Shown piece by piece: positions 17,023 through 25,710 of a DNA stretch of 64,000 bases. Location: NCBI GenBank assembly GCA_016788785.1, contig JAEUSM010000017.1:248001-312000 (forward strand), in the 5' to 3' direction. This stretch comes from Candidatus Kapaibacterium sp. (lineage in GTDB: Bacteria; Bacteroidota; Ignavibacteria; Kapaibacteriales; JAEUSM01). Under the pieces are notes generated by a model. It was not told where the DNA came from and searched no databases. It saw only the letters and a list, made by a program, of their open reading frames with translations. Each line of letters starts with the position of its first letter. The first letter of the stretch is position 1. Position numbers and translations under genes: made by a program.

Positions 17023-19518
17023 ATGAAACATAACAGATATTTGGTTATTGGATTAGTCTATGGAGTAATTCTTGTTACTAACTATTTCAATGTATTGTCA
17101 CATCAAATAAATCATGACGATGTGACAAAAAAGCTTCTTCAATCTTCTCAATCAATCTATTTTACTGAAAATATTGGACAGATAAGCGACCAAAATGGGA
17201 AAGTAAACACTGATGTTCTTTTTGTAGCTCAAATTGAAAATGGGACAATATCAATTCGTAAGGATGGAATAAGTTTCAATTTTTTTCGGTGTGATACACT
17301 CCTAAGTCAGAATAGAAATTCGACAAATGATTTTCGATTTGAAAAATTTTTATATTCAAAAGCTTCCCCTCAAACTGTTGAAACGTATCGGTTAGATTTG
17401 AATCTAATTCATTCATTGACTCCATCAAATATACATGGTTTAGAAGCTTCAAATGATTATACTAATTATTACTTAGCTCACTGTCCAAATGGCATATCTA
17501 AGGTAAGAAATTATAGATCAATTTGTATTGAAAATGTGTTTGAAAATATAGATTTAGTGTTGTATTCTAATATCGAGAATCAATTTCAATATGATTTTGT
17601 AGTAAAACCTGGTGCAAATCCTCAAGATATTCGATTTCGCTTTGATGGAGCAACTACTGTAGAAGTAAACCAATATGGAGATTTGATTCTTTCTACACCA
17701 TTTGGTACCATAGAACAAAAAGCACCAAAATCGTTTCACTTAGAAAATTCACTATCGTATACATCTGGTCAATTAAATGGAAAAAACGTACAATTAGTTT
17801 CAAGTGAGTACAGTAAAAATGTAGATTCTACAATCTCTTTCACTGTAGATAATTATAACAATCATTTACCATTAGTCATAGAACCAATTACAAGGGTATG
17901 GAGCACATATTTTGGCGGTAATAGAGAAGAATCAAGTTCAGCAATAGCAATAGATAATTCTACTAATATTTATTTATGTGGATATACAAATTCAATTAAT
18001 ACTATTGCTAGTACAGGAGCACATCAGACTACTTTAGAGCGATATTCTGATGCCTTTATTGCTATGTTTGATAGTAATGGTGTAAGAATATGGAGTACCT
18101 ATTATGGAGGAAATCATGAAGATGGGGCAAATGATATTGCTATCAGCAAATTAGGAGACATATACGTTTGTGGAAACACTAAAGCATCAAATGCTATTTC
18201 GACAGAAGGCTCACACCAATTTACTCTTGGGGGTGACAATGATGCGTTCTTAGTAAAGTTTGATCAAATTGGTAAAAGAGTATGGGGAACATATTATGGA
18301 GGTTCTAACTCAGATTGGGGAAATTCGCTTTCCATAGATGAAAATGGAGATATTTATCTTTGTGGTTCAACTTCTTCTACTAATTCCATTGCAACAGAAA
18401 ACTCCTTTGATACAATTTTATCAGGTCAACAAGATGTTTTTTTAACTAAATTTAACAGTATTGGAGAAAGAATTTGGGGAACCTACTTCGGAGGAAATGG
18501 GAGTAATGAACCAAGTAGTATAACAATAGATAAAAACGGATTTATCTATTTTTGTGGTTCAACAAGATCATCTGAAGGCATTGCAACAAGTGGGTCTTTT
18601 CAAGAAAATCAGAATGGCTTTTTTGATGCTTTTTTAGCAAAATTTACTCCTGATGGTTTTAGAGAATGGGCAACGTATTATGGAGGAAGTGGCTATGATG
18701 TTGGCACTGAAGTTACAACATTTAATGGTGAGGATATATATTTGTGTGGAGCTACAAGTTCTTTAGCAAATATATCTTCCTCAGAAGCATTTCAACGGAC
18801 TCATGGTGGGAACTATTACGATGCTTTTTTAGTGAAGTTTGACAAAAATGGAAATAGGATTTGGGGAACGTATTATGGAGGATTAGGTAATGATAACGCC
18901 TTGAGTACAACTACCGATAATTTTGGAAATATATACTTTTGTGGATCATCTAGCTCAAACGATTTAATTGCTACTTCAGGAGCATATAAAACTTCGAAAG
19001 TTGCAGATACAACTGCTTACTTTGTCAAATTTAGTCCAAACGGCGATAGACAATTTGGTTCATATTATGGTGGTAATCATTTTGATTATGCCAATTCTAT
19101 CTTAGTTGAAAACAATAAACTCTATCTTTATGGAAGTACAAAGTCAAGTGTTGATATTGCGACCCCAAATTCATTTAAGCCAAATAATACTTTCGGAGAT
19201 TTTGATGTTTTTCTTGTTAAATTTGATCTGGGAACCTTTACATCTGTCAATGAACAAGTAGAAAATATTACTTTAATTAAAACGAACTTTTTTGAATCGA
19301 AAGTAGACATTAATGTGTTATTGAATCAATCTAACGTTTTAAATATAAAAATGTATGACATTTTAGGCAACGAAGTTAAGCAAATATTTCAAGGATGGAA
19401 AGAAATGGGTGAACATACCTTTTCTGCCAACATTAACTCTTTAACTCAAGGAATGTATTTTATTCAGATAAAAACCGACTTTGATATTACAACTGAATCA
19501 TTTTATATAATTAAATAA
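17023..19518 (+). CDS. T9SS-secreted seven-bladed SBBP repeat protein
   Basis: The 831-residue protein has a signal-like N-terminus and an N-terminal beta domain (residues about 45-285) of the kind found before SBBP repeats (DUF7948-like: F-T-E-N-I-G-Q...I-S-I-R-K-D-G-I). Seven repeats of about 60 residues follow, each with W-x-T-Y-Y-G-G and later D-I-Y-L-C-G or a variant, consistent with a seven-bladed beta-propeller. The last about 80 residues form a type A T9SS sorting domain (N-I-K-M-Y-D-I-L-G-N-E-V...G-M-Y-F-I-Q-I). It should pass the outer membrane by the Por system and be surface-attached or released. Ligand unknown. Confidence 0.9.
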   Translation: MKHNRYLVIGLVYGVILVTNYFNVLSHQINHDDVTKKLLQSSQSIYFTENIGQISDQNGKVNTDVLFVAQIENGTISIRKDGISFNFFRCDTLLSQNRNSTNDFRFEKFLYSKASPQTVETYRLDLNLIHSLTPSNIHGLEASNDYTNYYLAHCPNGISKVRNYRSICIENVFENIDLVLYSNIENQFQYDFVVKPGANPQDIRFRFDGATTVEVNQYGDLILSTPFGTIEQKAPKSFHLENSLSYTSGQLNGKNVQLVSSEYSKNVDSTISFTVDNYNNHLPLVIEPITRVWSTYFGGNREESSSAIAIDNSTNIYLCGYTNSINTIASTGAHQTTLERYSDAFIAMFDSNGVRIWSTYYGGNHEDGANDIAISKLGDIYVCGNTKASNAISTEGSHQFTLGGDNDAFLVKFDQIGKRVWGTYYGGSNSDWGNSLSIDENGDIYLCGSTSSTNSIATENSFDTILSGQQDVFLTKFNSIGERIWGTYFGGNGSNEPSSITIDKNGFIYFCGSTRSSEGIATSGSFQENQNGFFDAFLAKFTPDGFREWATYYGGSGYDVGTEVTTFNGEDIYLCGATSSLANISSSEAFQRTHGGNYYDAFLVKFDKNGNRIWGTYYGGLGNDNALSTTTDNFGNIYFCGSSSSNDLIATSGAYKTSKVADTTAYFVKFSPNGDRQFGSYYGGNHFDYANSILVENNKLYLYGSTKSSVDIATPNSFKPNNTFGDFDVFLVKFDLGTFTSVNEQVENITLIKTNFFESKVDINVLLNQSNVLNIKMYDILGNEVKQIFQGWKEMGEHTFSANINSLTQGMYFIQIKTDFDITTESFYIIK

Positions 19519-19529
19519 AAAGGAATTTG

Positions 19530-20954
19530 ATGAAACGTTCATCCTTACTACTTTTAGTTGGAACCATTGTTCTGACTATTCTTTTATCTTCTTGCGAGGA
19601 AACAGTTACACCAATCGATCCAGGTAATGGAGGGGATAACAGTTATCCTGGGTTTTCAGGAGCTGTTAAAGATTCGACCACTAATTCTCCCGTTGTTGGT
19701 GCAAATGTGTGGCTTTTTGCTCAACCAACAGAGGATGCAACAGTTGCCTCGTTACGTGCAAAGTCTCCTTCGCTTAGAACTGAGACTTCTGCTACTATTC
19801 CATTTGACCATCGATATAGTGGAACTCCGTTACAAAAAGTAACAACAGATACAGCAGGTAGATTTGTATTTGATACAACCCAATTTACCTCGAATAACTA
19901 CATTGTAGTAGTAACTCATCCTAATTATACATGGAAATATGTTTATAATAAAACATCCAAAGGTTTGGGTACATTGTATACAAAACCTGTCATTACTGTT
20001 CCTGCGGGTCAAGGGCAAACGCTCAATTGGAATGTAAAAGACCAAGATTATGTCGTTACAGGTTCTATTAGCCCAACGTCCATAACCATCAGTGATGGTG
20101 TGAGAGTTCGAGTAAATGCAGGTTCTGGTATTACGTTTTTGAATGGTGGGACCCTTACTGCTAATTCTTCTTCAGAACCAATCAGAATCACTGTTAATAG
20201 TGATAATTCAACTGATTATATGGGGAATATTGGTATTTTGACTTCTAATGTTACATTGAACAATGTTTTCATATCAGGAGCAGGTTCTGGAAATAATCCT
20301 GCTCTAACACTTGACGAAGCTGCAGGGTCAGTAACCAAAACCATTATATCCAATTGTAATAATGGAATGACTGTTCGTGGTGTTAAATTAGCTGCATCAT
20401 TAACGTTGAAAGGAATTATTGTTCGTAATATTACAACTACAGGAATAAACATTACAAATTCTATCAATAATTCTATCTCTAATTGTATTGTCTATAATAC
20501 GAATCTCGGAGTAAATTATACTGCGAATTCTTCCATTGATTTCTCTAATTGCTACATCGAAGGAAATACAAATGGTTATAATGCTACAGGTGGTCAAATT
20601 GATTTAACTTCTTGCGAAATCGTCGCAAAAAATGGAACGTCAGTTCAATTACGTAATCCATCTACAGCAGCATTGGATTTATGTGAGTTAGTAGGGAAAG
20701 TTTCTTTAGATTCTGATGCTGCTGGGACACAAGTTGGTTATATCTCTGATTGTAATTTGATGGGAACTGATGCAAAATTTGTAATTCTTGCAAGCATAAG
20801 TTACAACTTCCTCAATTGCTATTTCGATGGTACGACCAATGATGCAGGAGTGAGATCAAAAATAACTATCCCAGCTGGAAACAATATCAATGATTTACAA
20901 GTATTAGGAACTGTCTACACTAAAATCCCTAATGCCGGATTGAAAACAAATTAA
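19530..20954 (+). CDS. Lipoprotein with carboxypeptidase-regulatory-like and right-handed beta-helix regions
   Basis: The 474-residue protein has a lipoprotein signal ending L-L-S-S-C (Cys about residue 22). ATG 19530 is preferred to the adjoining TTG 19527; AGGAA lies five bases upstream. Residues about 40-155 look like a carboxypeptidase-regulatory (transthyretin-like) domain: G-F-S-G-A-V-K-D-S-T-T-N-S-P-V-V-G-A-N-V-W-L and D-T-A-G-R-F-V-F. From about residue 180 the chain is rich in short N/I/S/T repeats (I-S-N-C, F-S-N-C-Y-I-E-G-N-T), typical of a parallel beta-helix. It lies 11 bases after the SBBP gene and may be cotranscribed with it. Function unknown; a terminator follows. Confidence 0.75.
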   Translation: MKRSSLLLLVGTIVLTILLSSCEETVTPIDPGNGGDNSYPGFSGAVKDSTTNSPVVGANVWLFAQPTEDATVASLRAKSPSLRTETSATIPFDHRYSGTPLQKVTTDTAGRFVFDTTQFTSNNYIVVVTHPNYTWKYVYNKTSKGLGTLYTKPVITVPAGQGQTLNWNVKDQDYVVTGSISPTSITISDGVRVRVNAGSGITFLNGGTLTANSSSEPIRITVNSDNSTDYMGNIGILTSNVTLNNVFISGAGSGNNPALTLDEAAGSVTKTIISNCNNGMTVRGVKLAASLTLKGIIVRNITTTGINITNSINNSISNCIVYNTNLGVNYTANSSIDFSNCYIEGNTNGYNATGGQIDLTSCEIVAKNGTSVQLRNPSTAALDLCELVGKVSLDSDAAGTQVGYISDCNLMGTDAKFVILASISYNFLNCYFDGTTNDAGVRSKITIPAGNNINDLQVLGTVYTKIPNAGLKTN

Positions 20955-20979
20955 TAAAAGAAAGTATAATTAGTACTGT

Positions 20980-21010
20980 AAAGACGCTCGTTTTGGGCGT
21001 CTTTTTTTTT
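20980..21010 (+). terminator. Terminator after the beta-helix lipoprotein gene
   Basis: The stem AAAGACGC / GCGTCTTT with a nine-base loop is followed by a run of about nine T, 25 bases past the stop codon. It is a clear rho-independent terminator. Confidence 0.88.
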
Positions 21011-21020
21011 ACATATAAAT

Positions 21021-21190
21021 CTCGTCTGAGACGCAATGCTTTGCGTCTTAGATGCAGAATGCCCCTCTCCCTAACCCTCTCCCCAATGGGGCGAGGGAAT
21101 CTCAGGATGGTGGGTTGGAAGATTCCACCACGACTAACCACCCCCGATTATAATCGGGGGTTACAATATTGGTCATCCCTACGGGATTTT
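21021..21190. repeat. Dispersed palindromic intergenic repeat, copy A
   Basis: This non-coding stretch has a hairpin (AGACGCAA / TTGCGTCT at 21029-21048), a C-rich segment, and a perfect 20-bp palindrome CCCCCGATTATAATCGGGGG at 21141-21160 followed by T-T-A-C-A-A-T-A-T-T-G-G-T-C-A-T-C-C-C. The last 50 bases align without gaps to 25550-25599 with 39 identities by hand count, and the first hairpin has a counterpart there. It is markedly richer in G+C than its surroundings. The remaining gap bases up to 21300 hold only C/A-rich sequence and no convincing gene. Confidence 0.75.
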
Positions 21191-21302
21191 ATGAAAAGAT
21201 TCCACCCCACCCTACGGGCACCCCTCAAGAGGGGAACCCAAAATGACTCCTTCCTTTCAGAAACACCACCATTGGAGGGGAATTGATTTTCTACACAAAA
21301 AA

Positions 21303-21319
21303 AGCCCCAAATGGGGCTT
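21303..21319 (-). terminator. Terminator after the OmpA-like-remnant gene
   Basis: The short hairpin AAGCCCC / GGGGCTT with a three-base loop lies 11 bases beyond the minus-strand stop at 21331 and is followed by seven T on that strand. Confidence 0.75.
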
Positions 21320-21330
21320 ACGAAATTTGA

Positions 21331-22092
21331 TTATTTTTGGAAAGGGTCTTTGACTTCGCCAACATAGATAATGGCATTTCCTCCTTGAACTCCTTCTTTT
21401 CGCGTAGAAAAGGTGATTTGTTTTTTTTCTACATCCGAGAAGCTACTTTCTAAAACGGATTTTCTCGCTTCAAGGATAGCATCAGAAACTGGAGATTGAA
21501 CAATTTCTTCCATTTCTACACTTGCAGGAGGAGCTTCAACTGCTTTTGACTTACCCTTTTTTGGTTTTGATTTTGCATCTGCTTTTTTTGCGGGAGCTGA
21601 TTTTTTCACAATCTTTGATTCATCATATGCAGCAACAATTTCTAATTTTAAGGTACGGTTTTCTTTCAGTAAGGTTTTTGCTTCCGCTATCAACGAATTA
21701 AAACTTGAAGTTGGATTTGCAGTTTTGTTTTCAAATCCATGAACGGCAAAAAGGGAAAATCCTTGTTCTAAGACACCAACACGAAAATCATGATCTTTTT
21801 CGTAGTATTTACCTTTATTTTCGATAAATACTTCTTCGGTCTGATTGAGAACATTATAATTTCTAAATTTAATAGTATAGGTCTCACCAGCTTTTACGGT
21901 CTGTTGGTAATCGCCATTCACATCGGATTTACCTTTTGATTTTTCACCACCGCTACTGCTGACGTTGAATTCGACAGAAGCAGGTTTACCAGTGAATTTG
22001 TTATAAATTTTGCCCTGTAAGACAACAGTACTTTGAGCGAATGTTACAAATGGAACAAAAAGTAATAAAATGACAAGAGCGGTTTGTATCAC
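21331..22092 (-). CDS. Secreted protein: carboxypeptidase-regulatory-like domain plus divergent OmpA-like domain
   Basis: The 253-residue protein has a signal peptide (to about residue 19). Residues 25-105 resemble a transthyretin-like regulatory domain (L-Q-G-K-I-Y-N-K-F-T-G-K-P-A-S-V-E-F...G-D-Y-Q-Q-T-V-K-A-G). The rest follows the order of an OmpA-like fold (F-N-S-L-I-A-E-A-K-T-L-L-K-E-N-R-T-L-K-L-E-I-V-A-A-Y-D then A-R-K-S-V-L-E-S). Between the two halves of that fold is a Lys/Ala/Pro-rich insert of about 35 residues (A-P-A-K-K-A-D-A-K-S-K-P-K-K-G-K-S-K). Function is not recognised; an envelope role is plausible. It is 25 bases downstream of the enoyl-CoA hydratase gene on the same strand. 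Confidence 0.7.
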   Translation of the reverse strand: MIQTALVILLLFVPFVTFAQSTVVLQGKIYNKFTGKPASVEFNVSSSGGEKSKGKSDVNGDYQQTVKAGETYTIKFRNYNVLNQTEEVFIENKGKYYEKDHDFRVGVLEQGFSLFAVHGFENKTANPTSSFNSLIAEAKTLLKENRTLKLEIVAAYDESKIVKKSAPAKKADAKSKPKKGKSKAVEAPPASVEMEEIVQSPVSDAILEARKSVLESSFSDVEKKQITFSTRKEGVQGGNAIIYVGEVKDPFQK

Positions 22093-22117
22093 AATAATCT
22101 CCTAAAAGGTTAAAACA

Positions 22118-22885
22118 TTATTTGGGTTGTAAAAAAGATCGAATACCATTTTTGCAATCTTCAGTCATTCTGGTCAGTGCATTCATTGTTGTTGCATATT
22201 GCAAACCAGATTCTAAGGACATTCCATGAAGTTGGGTCAACATTTCTTTGCTTAAGTGTAAAGAAGATGCACTAAACTTCGACATTTTTTTTGCTAAATT
22301 GAGAACTTCATTATCAATTGTTTCTTTTGGGTGCACATAGGACACTAATCCGAGTGCAAATGCCTCATCGGCAGTAATCACTTCAGCAGTGAGCATCATT
22401 CTTCGAGTACGTGTATCGCCTATTTTTTTAAGCAAATAGACCATTACAATTGCTGGAATAAATCCTATTCTCACTTCGGAATAACCAAAAGAAGCTTCTT
22501 CTTTTGATGCGACAACGATATCACAAACGGTTGCTAAACCACAACCTCCTGCTATTGCTGGTCCTTGTACTTTTGCTATAACTGGCTTTGGACATTGGTA
22601 GATAGTAGCCAATGCCTGTTCTAATTGTTTTGAATCATCAATATTTTCAATGACATTCAATTGTGAGATTCGTTCCAAATACTCCAAGTCTGCCCCAGCA
22701 CAAAATGCAGGTCCATTTGCTTGAAGTATGACTACTCGGACTTGGTCATTGGTTGAAATATCTCGAAATATCGCCGTCAATTCCGCTACGACTTCATTAT
22801 TTAGTGCGTTACGTTTTTCGGGTCTATTGAGCGTTACGGTCGCAATATTCTGTTCTATTGTTACTTCTATATGTTGCATTTTCAC
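22118..22885 (-). CDS. Enoyl-CoA hydratase/isomerase family protein
   Basis: The 255-residue crotonase-fold protein has the usual opening (T-V-T-L-N-R-P-E-K-R-N-A-L-N), an oxyanion-hole segment A-F-C-A-G-A-D-L near residue 62, a second segment A-I-A-G-G-C-G-L-A near residue 109, and F-G-Y-S-E-V-R-I-G-F-I-P-A with one expected catalytic Glu. It hydrates or isomerises 2-enoyl-CoA thioesters; methylglutaconyl-CoA hydratase is one close group, but the substrate cannot be fixed from sequence alone. No other acyl-CoA genes are nearby. It is divergent from priA with a 54-base gap. Confidence 0.9.
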   Translation of the reverse strand: MKMQHIEVTIEQNIATVTLNRPEKRNALNNEVVAELTAIFRDISTNDQVRVVILQANGPAFCAGADLEYLERISQLNVIENIDDSKQLEQALATIYQCPKPVIAKVQGPAIAGGCGLATVCDIVVASKEEASFGYSEVRIGFIPAIVMVYLLKKIGDTRTRRMMLTAEVITADEAFALGLVSYVHPKETIDNEVLNLAKKMSKFSASSLHLSKEMLTQLHGMSLESGLQYATTMNALTRMTEDCKNGIRSFLQPK

Positions 22886-22939
22886 TTCAAATTTGCCTTC
22901 ACTACAAACAAAATTCGGAACTAATCGTATGTTGTTTGT

Positions 22940-25468
22940 ATGAACTCAGTCTACCAAGTAGCTATTCCCAATCCAACGAACCAATTATTTAGTTATCGCT
23001 GTACGTTAGTACTTACACACGACACCTTGGTTGGGTGTAGGGTATTAGTTCCATTTGGAAAAAGAATCGTCACCGGTATTGTTGTCGAAGAGGTTCACAA
23101 TGAGCCAAATCAAGAACAATTCAAAAACATACTCGAGGTGTTGGACGAAGCTCCCGTCATCATTCCACCCATATTACAACTCACGAAATGGATTTCAGAA
23201 TATTATTTTTGTTCTTGGGGTGAGGTGCTAAAAGCAGCATTACCGCAAGGAATGTCGCCGGAAAGTACAGTAACAGTTCAAGTCGCAGACATAATAACAA
23301 AGGAAGTCTTAGCTCATCTTGAATTAACTGCACCAAAACGCCATAAACTTTTAGAATATATTCTCGCATCCAACTCTAAAGTTCTAACTATAAAACAACT
23401 TCAAAAACACTTTGGGTCGAATATCCAGTTCCAATTAGAAGCCCTTGAACATCTCGGATATATCCTATGTACTCAAGTTTTGGGAGATAGTATTACTCCC
23501 AAAAGTCAAAAAGCTGTCAAGCTCTCAAAACAAGTTTTAGAACCTGATTTTGACAGAGAAACCGTTTCAAAAGAGTTGGATAGTTTTTCTGCTAAACAAT
23601 CATTAGTTTTTTCACATTTGCTTTTACTTTCTAATAACACATCAACTGGAATTGTGTTACTTTCTCATTTGCTGAAGGATTTGTCGGTGACTGTAAGTGT
23701 TATCGAATCTTTACAAAAAAAGCAACTTGTAGAGGTATTTGACATCGAGATAAACCGAGCAATTGACAAAACCTCACAAGAACAGAAACTCCACAATAGT
23801 GAAGAAGAAAATTATTTATTAACTCAAGAACAAGAACACGCTGCTAATCAAATTATCGATGCGATAGAGCTTGGTAAACCTAAAAACTTTCTGTTACATG
23901 GTATCACAGGAAGTGGAAAAACCTTAGTATATTTTCGGGCAATACGTGCTGCTTTGCACTTAGGAAAAACTGTACTTATTTTAGTGCCGGAAATTTCACT
24001 TACTCCGCAACTGTTGGATAGATTTACGAGTGCTTTTCCTGGAATGATTTCATTAATGCATAGTAAAATGTCCGAAGGTGAACGCTATGATTCTTTCCGA
24101 CAAATCCGAACAAATAAAAAACCAATTGTGTTGGGGGTACGATCTGCATTGTTCGCACCGTTGGAAAATTTGGGGTTGATTATCGTTGACGAAGAGCATG
24201 AACCCACCTACAAACAAGATTCACCCGCACCTCGATATAACGCTCGAGATGGTGCTATTGTTCGTGGGAAATTGGAGCAAGCAGTCGTTGTGTTGGGTTC
24301 AGCAACGCCTTCTATGGAAAGTTATGCGAATGTAGTGTATGAAAAATATTCTTTGCTTTCACTCAAAAACAGAGCAGATGGAGCAACATTGCCGAGTGTT
24401 GAGATAGTGAATATGGCAGAACAGCACAAATTGAAAAAAATGAATGGACTTTTTTCTGAAACACTTTTGAATGCCATAACTCAAACCTTAGATAAAAAAG
24501 AAGGTATCATTTTGTTTCAGAATCGACGTGGATATTCACCTATAATACAATGTCGTTCGTGTGGGCATATCCATCATTGCATTGACTGTTCCATACCGTT
24601 AACCTATCATAAGTACACTTCACTCCTCCGATGCCATTATTGTGGATATACCCAAAAAGCAAGCAGTCGATGTGGCGAATGTCATTCTGATGATTTGGTG
24701 GAATTGGGTGCTGGTACGGAAAAAATTGCAGAGATGTTGATGGATATAATCCCTAAATCATATAACGTGCAAATATCGAGAATGGATATTGACACTACTT
24801 CTCGCAAAGGTTCGCAAAGGCGAATGCTCCACGACTTTAGTACTGGAAAAACGGATATATTGCTCGGAACCCAGATGGTAGCAAAAGGAATCGACATCGA
24901 GCGAGTGACATTGGTTGGAGTGATTAATGCGGATTTGTCGATGTTTCATCCTGATTTTCGAGCTACTGAACGCACATACCAACTTCTCACACAAGTTGCA
25001 GGTCGTTCAGGAAGACACGCCTCCAAACCGGGAAAGGTAGTCGTTCAAACGTATGCACCTCATCATCCTGCGATAACAGCCTTGGTATCGCATAGTGGCG
25101 ATTCATTTTTTCAGAATGAATTAGAGATGCGTCGGTTGAGCAATTATCCGCCTTTTTGCCGATTTATTCGCATAGAATTTTCGCATAAGCATGATGCTGA
25201 CGTTAAAAACTATGCTCAGCTTTTTGTACAAATACTCAAAAAATTAGAAAACGAATTTTTCGAAATACTGGGTCCCACCATTCCAACCATTCCAAAACTC
25301 AAGGGAATGTATCGTTCGCTTATTATCATCAAAAACAACAAAACATTAGATCCATCAGGATGGTATTTTCGTTCTGCACTGCAACAAAGCCTCACCACCT
25401 TCAAAAACATCAAAGGCTCATCTACTGTTCGAATCGTCGTCGATATAGATTCATATCAAGGAGTTTAG
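22940..25468 (+). CDS. priA: Primosomal protein N' (PriA), replication-restart helicase
   Basis: PriA recognises stalled forks and reloads the replisome. The 842-residue protein has the N-terminal 3'-end-binding domain (V-A-I-P-N-P-T...V-P-F-G-K-R-I-V-T-G-I-V), helicase motif I G-I-T-G-S-G-K-T near residue 322, motif II D-E-E-H near residue 416, the zinc-binding cysteines (C-R-S-C-G-H-I-H-H-C-I-D-C near residue 538 and C-H-Y-C-G-Y...C-G-E-C), and the C-terminal helicase motifs (G-T-Q-M-V-A-K-G; Q-V-A-G-R-S-G-R). Length is normal or slightly long. It stands alone on the plus strand and is followed by a repeat element. Confidence 0.97.
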   Translation: MNSVYQVAIPNPTNQLFSYRCTLVLTHDTLVGCRVLVPFGKRIVTGIVVEEVHNEPNQEQFKNILEVLDEAPVIIPPILQLTKWISEYYFCSWGEVLKAALPQGMSPESTVTVQVADIITKEVLAHLELTAPKRHKLLEYILASNSKVLTIKQLQKHFGSNIQFQLEALEHLGYILCTQVLGDSITPKSQKAVKLSKQVLEPDFDRETVSKELDSFSAKQSLVFSHLLLLSNNTSTGIVLLSHLLKDLSVTVSVIESLQKKQLVEVFDIEINRAIDKTSQEQKLHNSEEENYLLTQEQEHAANQIIDAIELGKPKNFLLHGITGSGKTLVYFRAIRAALHLGKTVLILVPEISLTPQLLDRFTSAFPGMISLMHSKMSEGERYDSFRQIRTNKKPIVLGVRSALFAPLENLGLIIVDEEHEPTYKQDSPAPRYNARDGAIVRGKLEQAVVVLGSATPSMESYANVVYEKYSLLSLKNRADGATLPSVEIVNMAEQHKLKKMNGLFSETLLNAITQTLDKKEGIILFQNRRGYSPIIQCRSCGHIHHCIDCSIPLTYHKYTSLLRCHYCGYTQKASSRCGECHSDDLVELGAGTEKIAEMLMDIIPKSYNVQISRMDIDTTSRKGSQRRMLHDFSTGKTDILLGTQMVAKGIDIERVTLVGVINADLSMFHPDFRATERTYQLLTQVAGRSGRHASKPGKVVVQTYAPHHPAITALVSHSGDSFFQNELEMRRLSNYPPFCRFIRIEFSHKHDADVKNYAQLFVQILKKLENEFFEILGPTIPTIPKLKGMYRSLIIIKNNKTLDPSGWYFRSALQQSLTTFKNIKGSSTVRIVVDIDSYQGV

Positions 25469-25498
25469 GGGATTATTTTGGAATTAAACAGTATTGTA

Positions 25499-25599
25499 GA
25501 GACGTAGCATGCTACGTCTCAGATGAGAAGAAACCAGACCACCATTTCACCCCCGATTGAAATCGGAGGCTACAAAATCTGTCATCACTTCGGGAATTG
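25499..25599. repeat. Dispersed palindromic intergenic repeat, copy B
   Basis: The element begins with a perfect 22-bp palindrome (arm GAGACGTAGCA) at 25499-25520 followed by C-A-G-A-T-G-A-G. At 25550 it has CCCCCGATT and the complementary A-A-T-C-G-G-A-G-G, then T-A-C-A-A-A-A-T-C-T-G-T-C-A-T-C. The hairpin order and the 50-base tail match the repeat at 21021-21190. It lies in the gap after priA and carries no gene. Confidence 0.75.
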
Positions 25600-25622
25600 A
25601 AGAAGATACAATGTAATTTATT

Positions 25623-25645
25623 GAGACGCCCACATAGGGCGTCTC
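25623..25645. repeat. Nine-base perfect stem-loop between copy B and the next gene
   Basis: GAGACGCCC and GGGCGTCTC face each other across a five-base loop. The arms share the G-A-G-A-C-G start of the copy B palindrome, so it may be part of the same repeat. There is no T-run on either side. Confidence 0.6.
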
Positions 25646-25659
25646 TACGAAAATACAAA

Positions 25660-25684
25660 AAAAGCAGACCGATGGTCTGCTTTT
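25660..25684. terminator. Terminator between priA and the FN3 T9SS gene
   Basis: The stem AAAAGCAGACC / GGTCTGCTTTT with a three-base loop has A-rich and T-rich flanks, so it can act in both directions. It lies 26 bases past the minus-strand stop at 25711. Confidence 0.85.
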
Positions 25685-25710
25685 TAGTTGAGAGATATTT
25701 CTCGTGGAGA

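Noticed and set aside
20993-21286. 97-codon open frame in the gap after the beta-helix lipoprotein
   Set aside because: It overlaps a terminator and the dispersed repeat, is Arg/Pro-rich from repeat sequence, and has no ribosome-binding site or homologous look.
25360-25560. Short frame overlapping the priA end and the repeat
   Set aside because: It is in another frame of priA and runs into the palindromic repeat.
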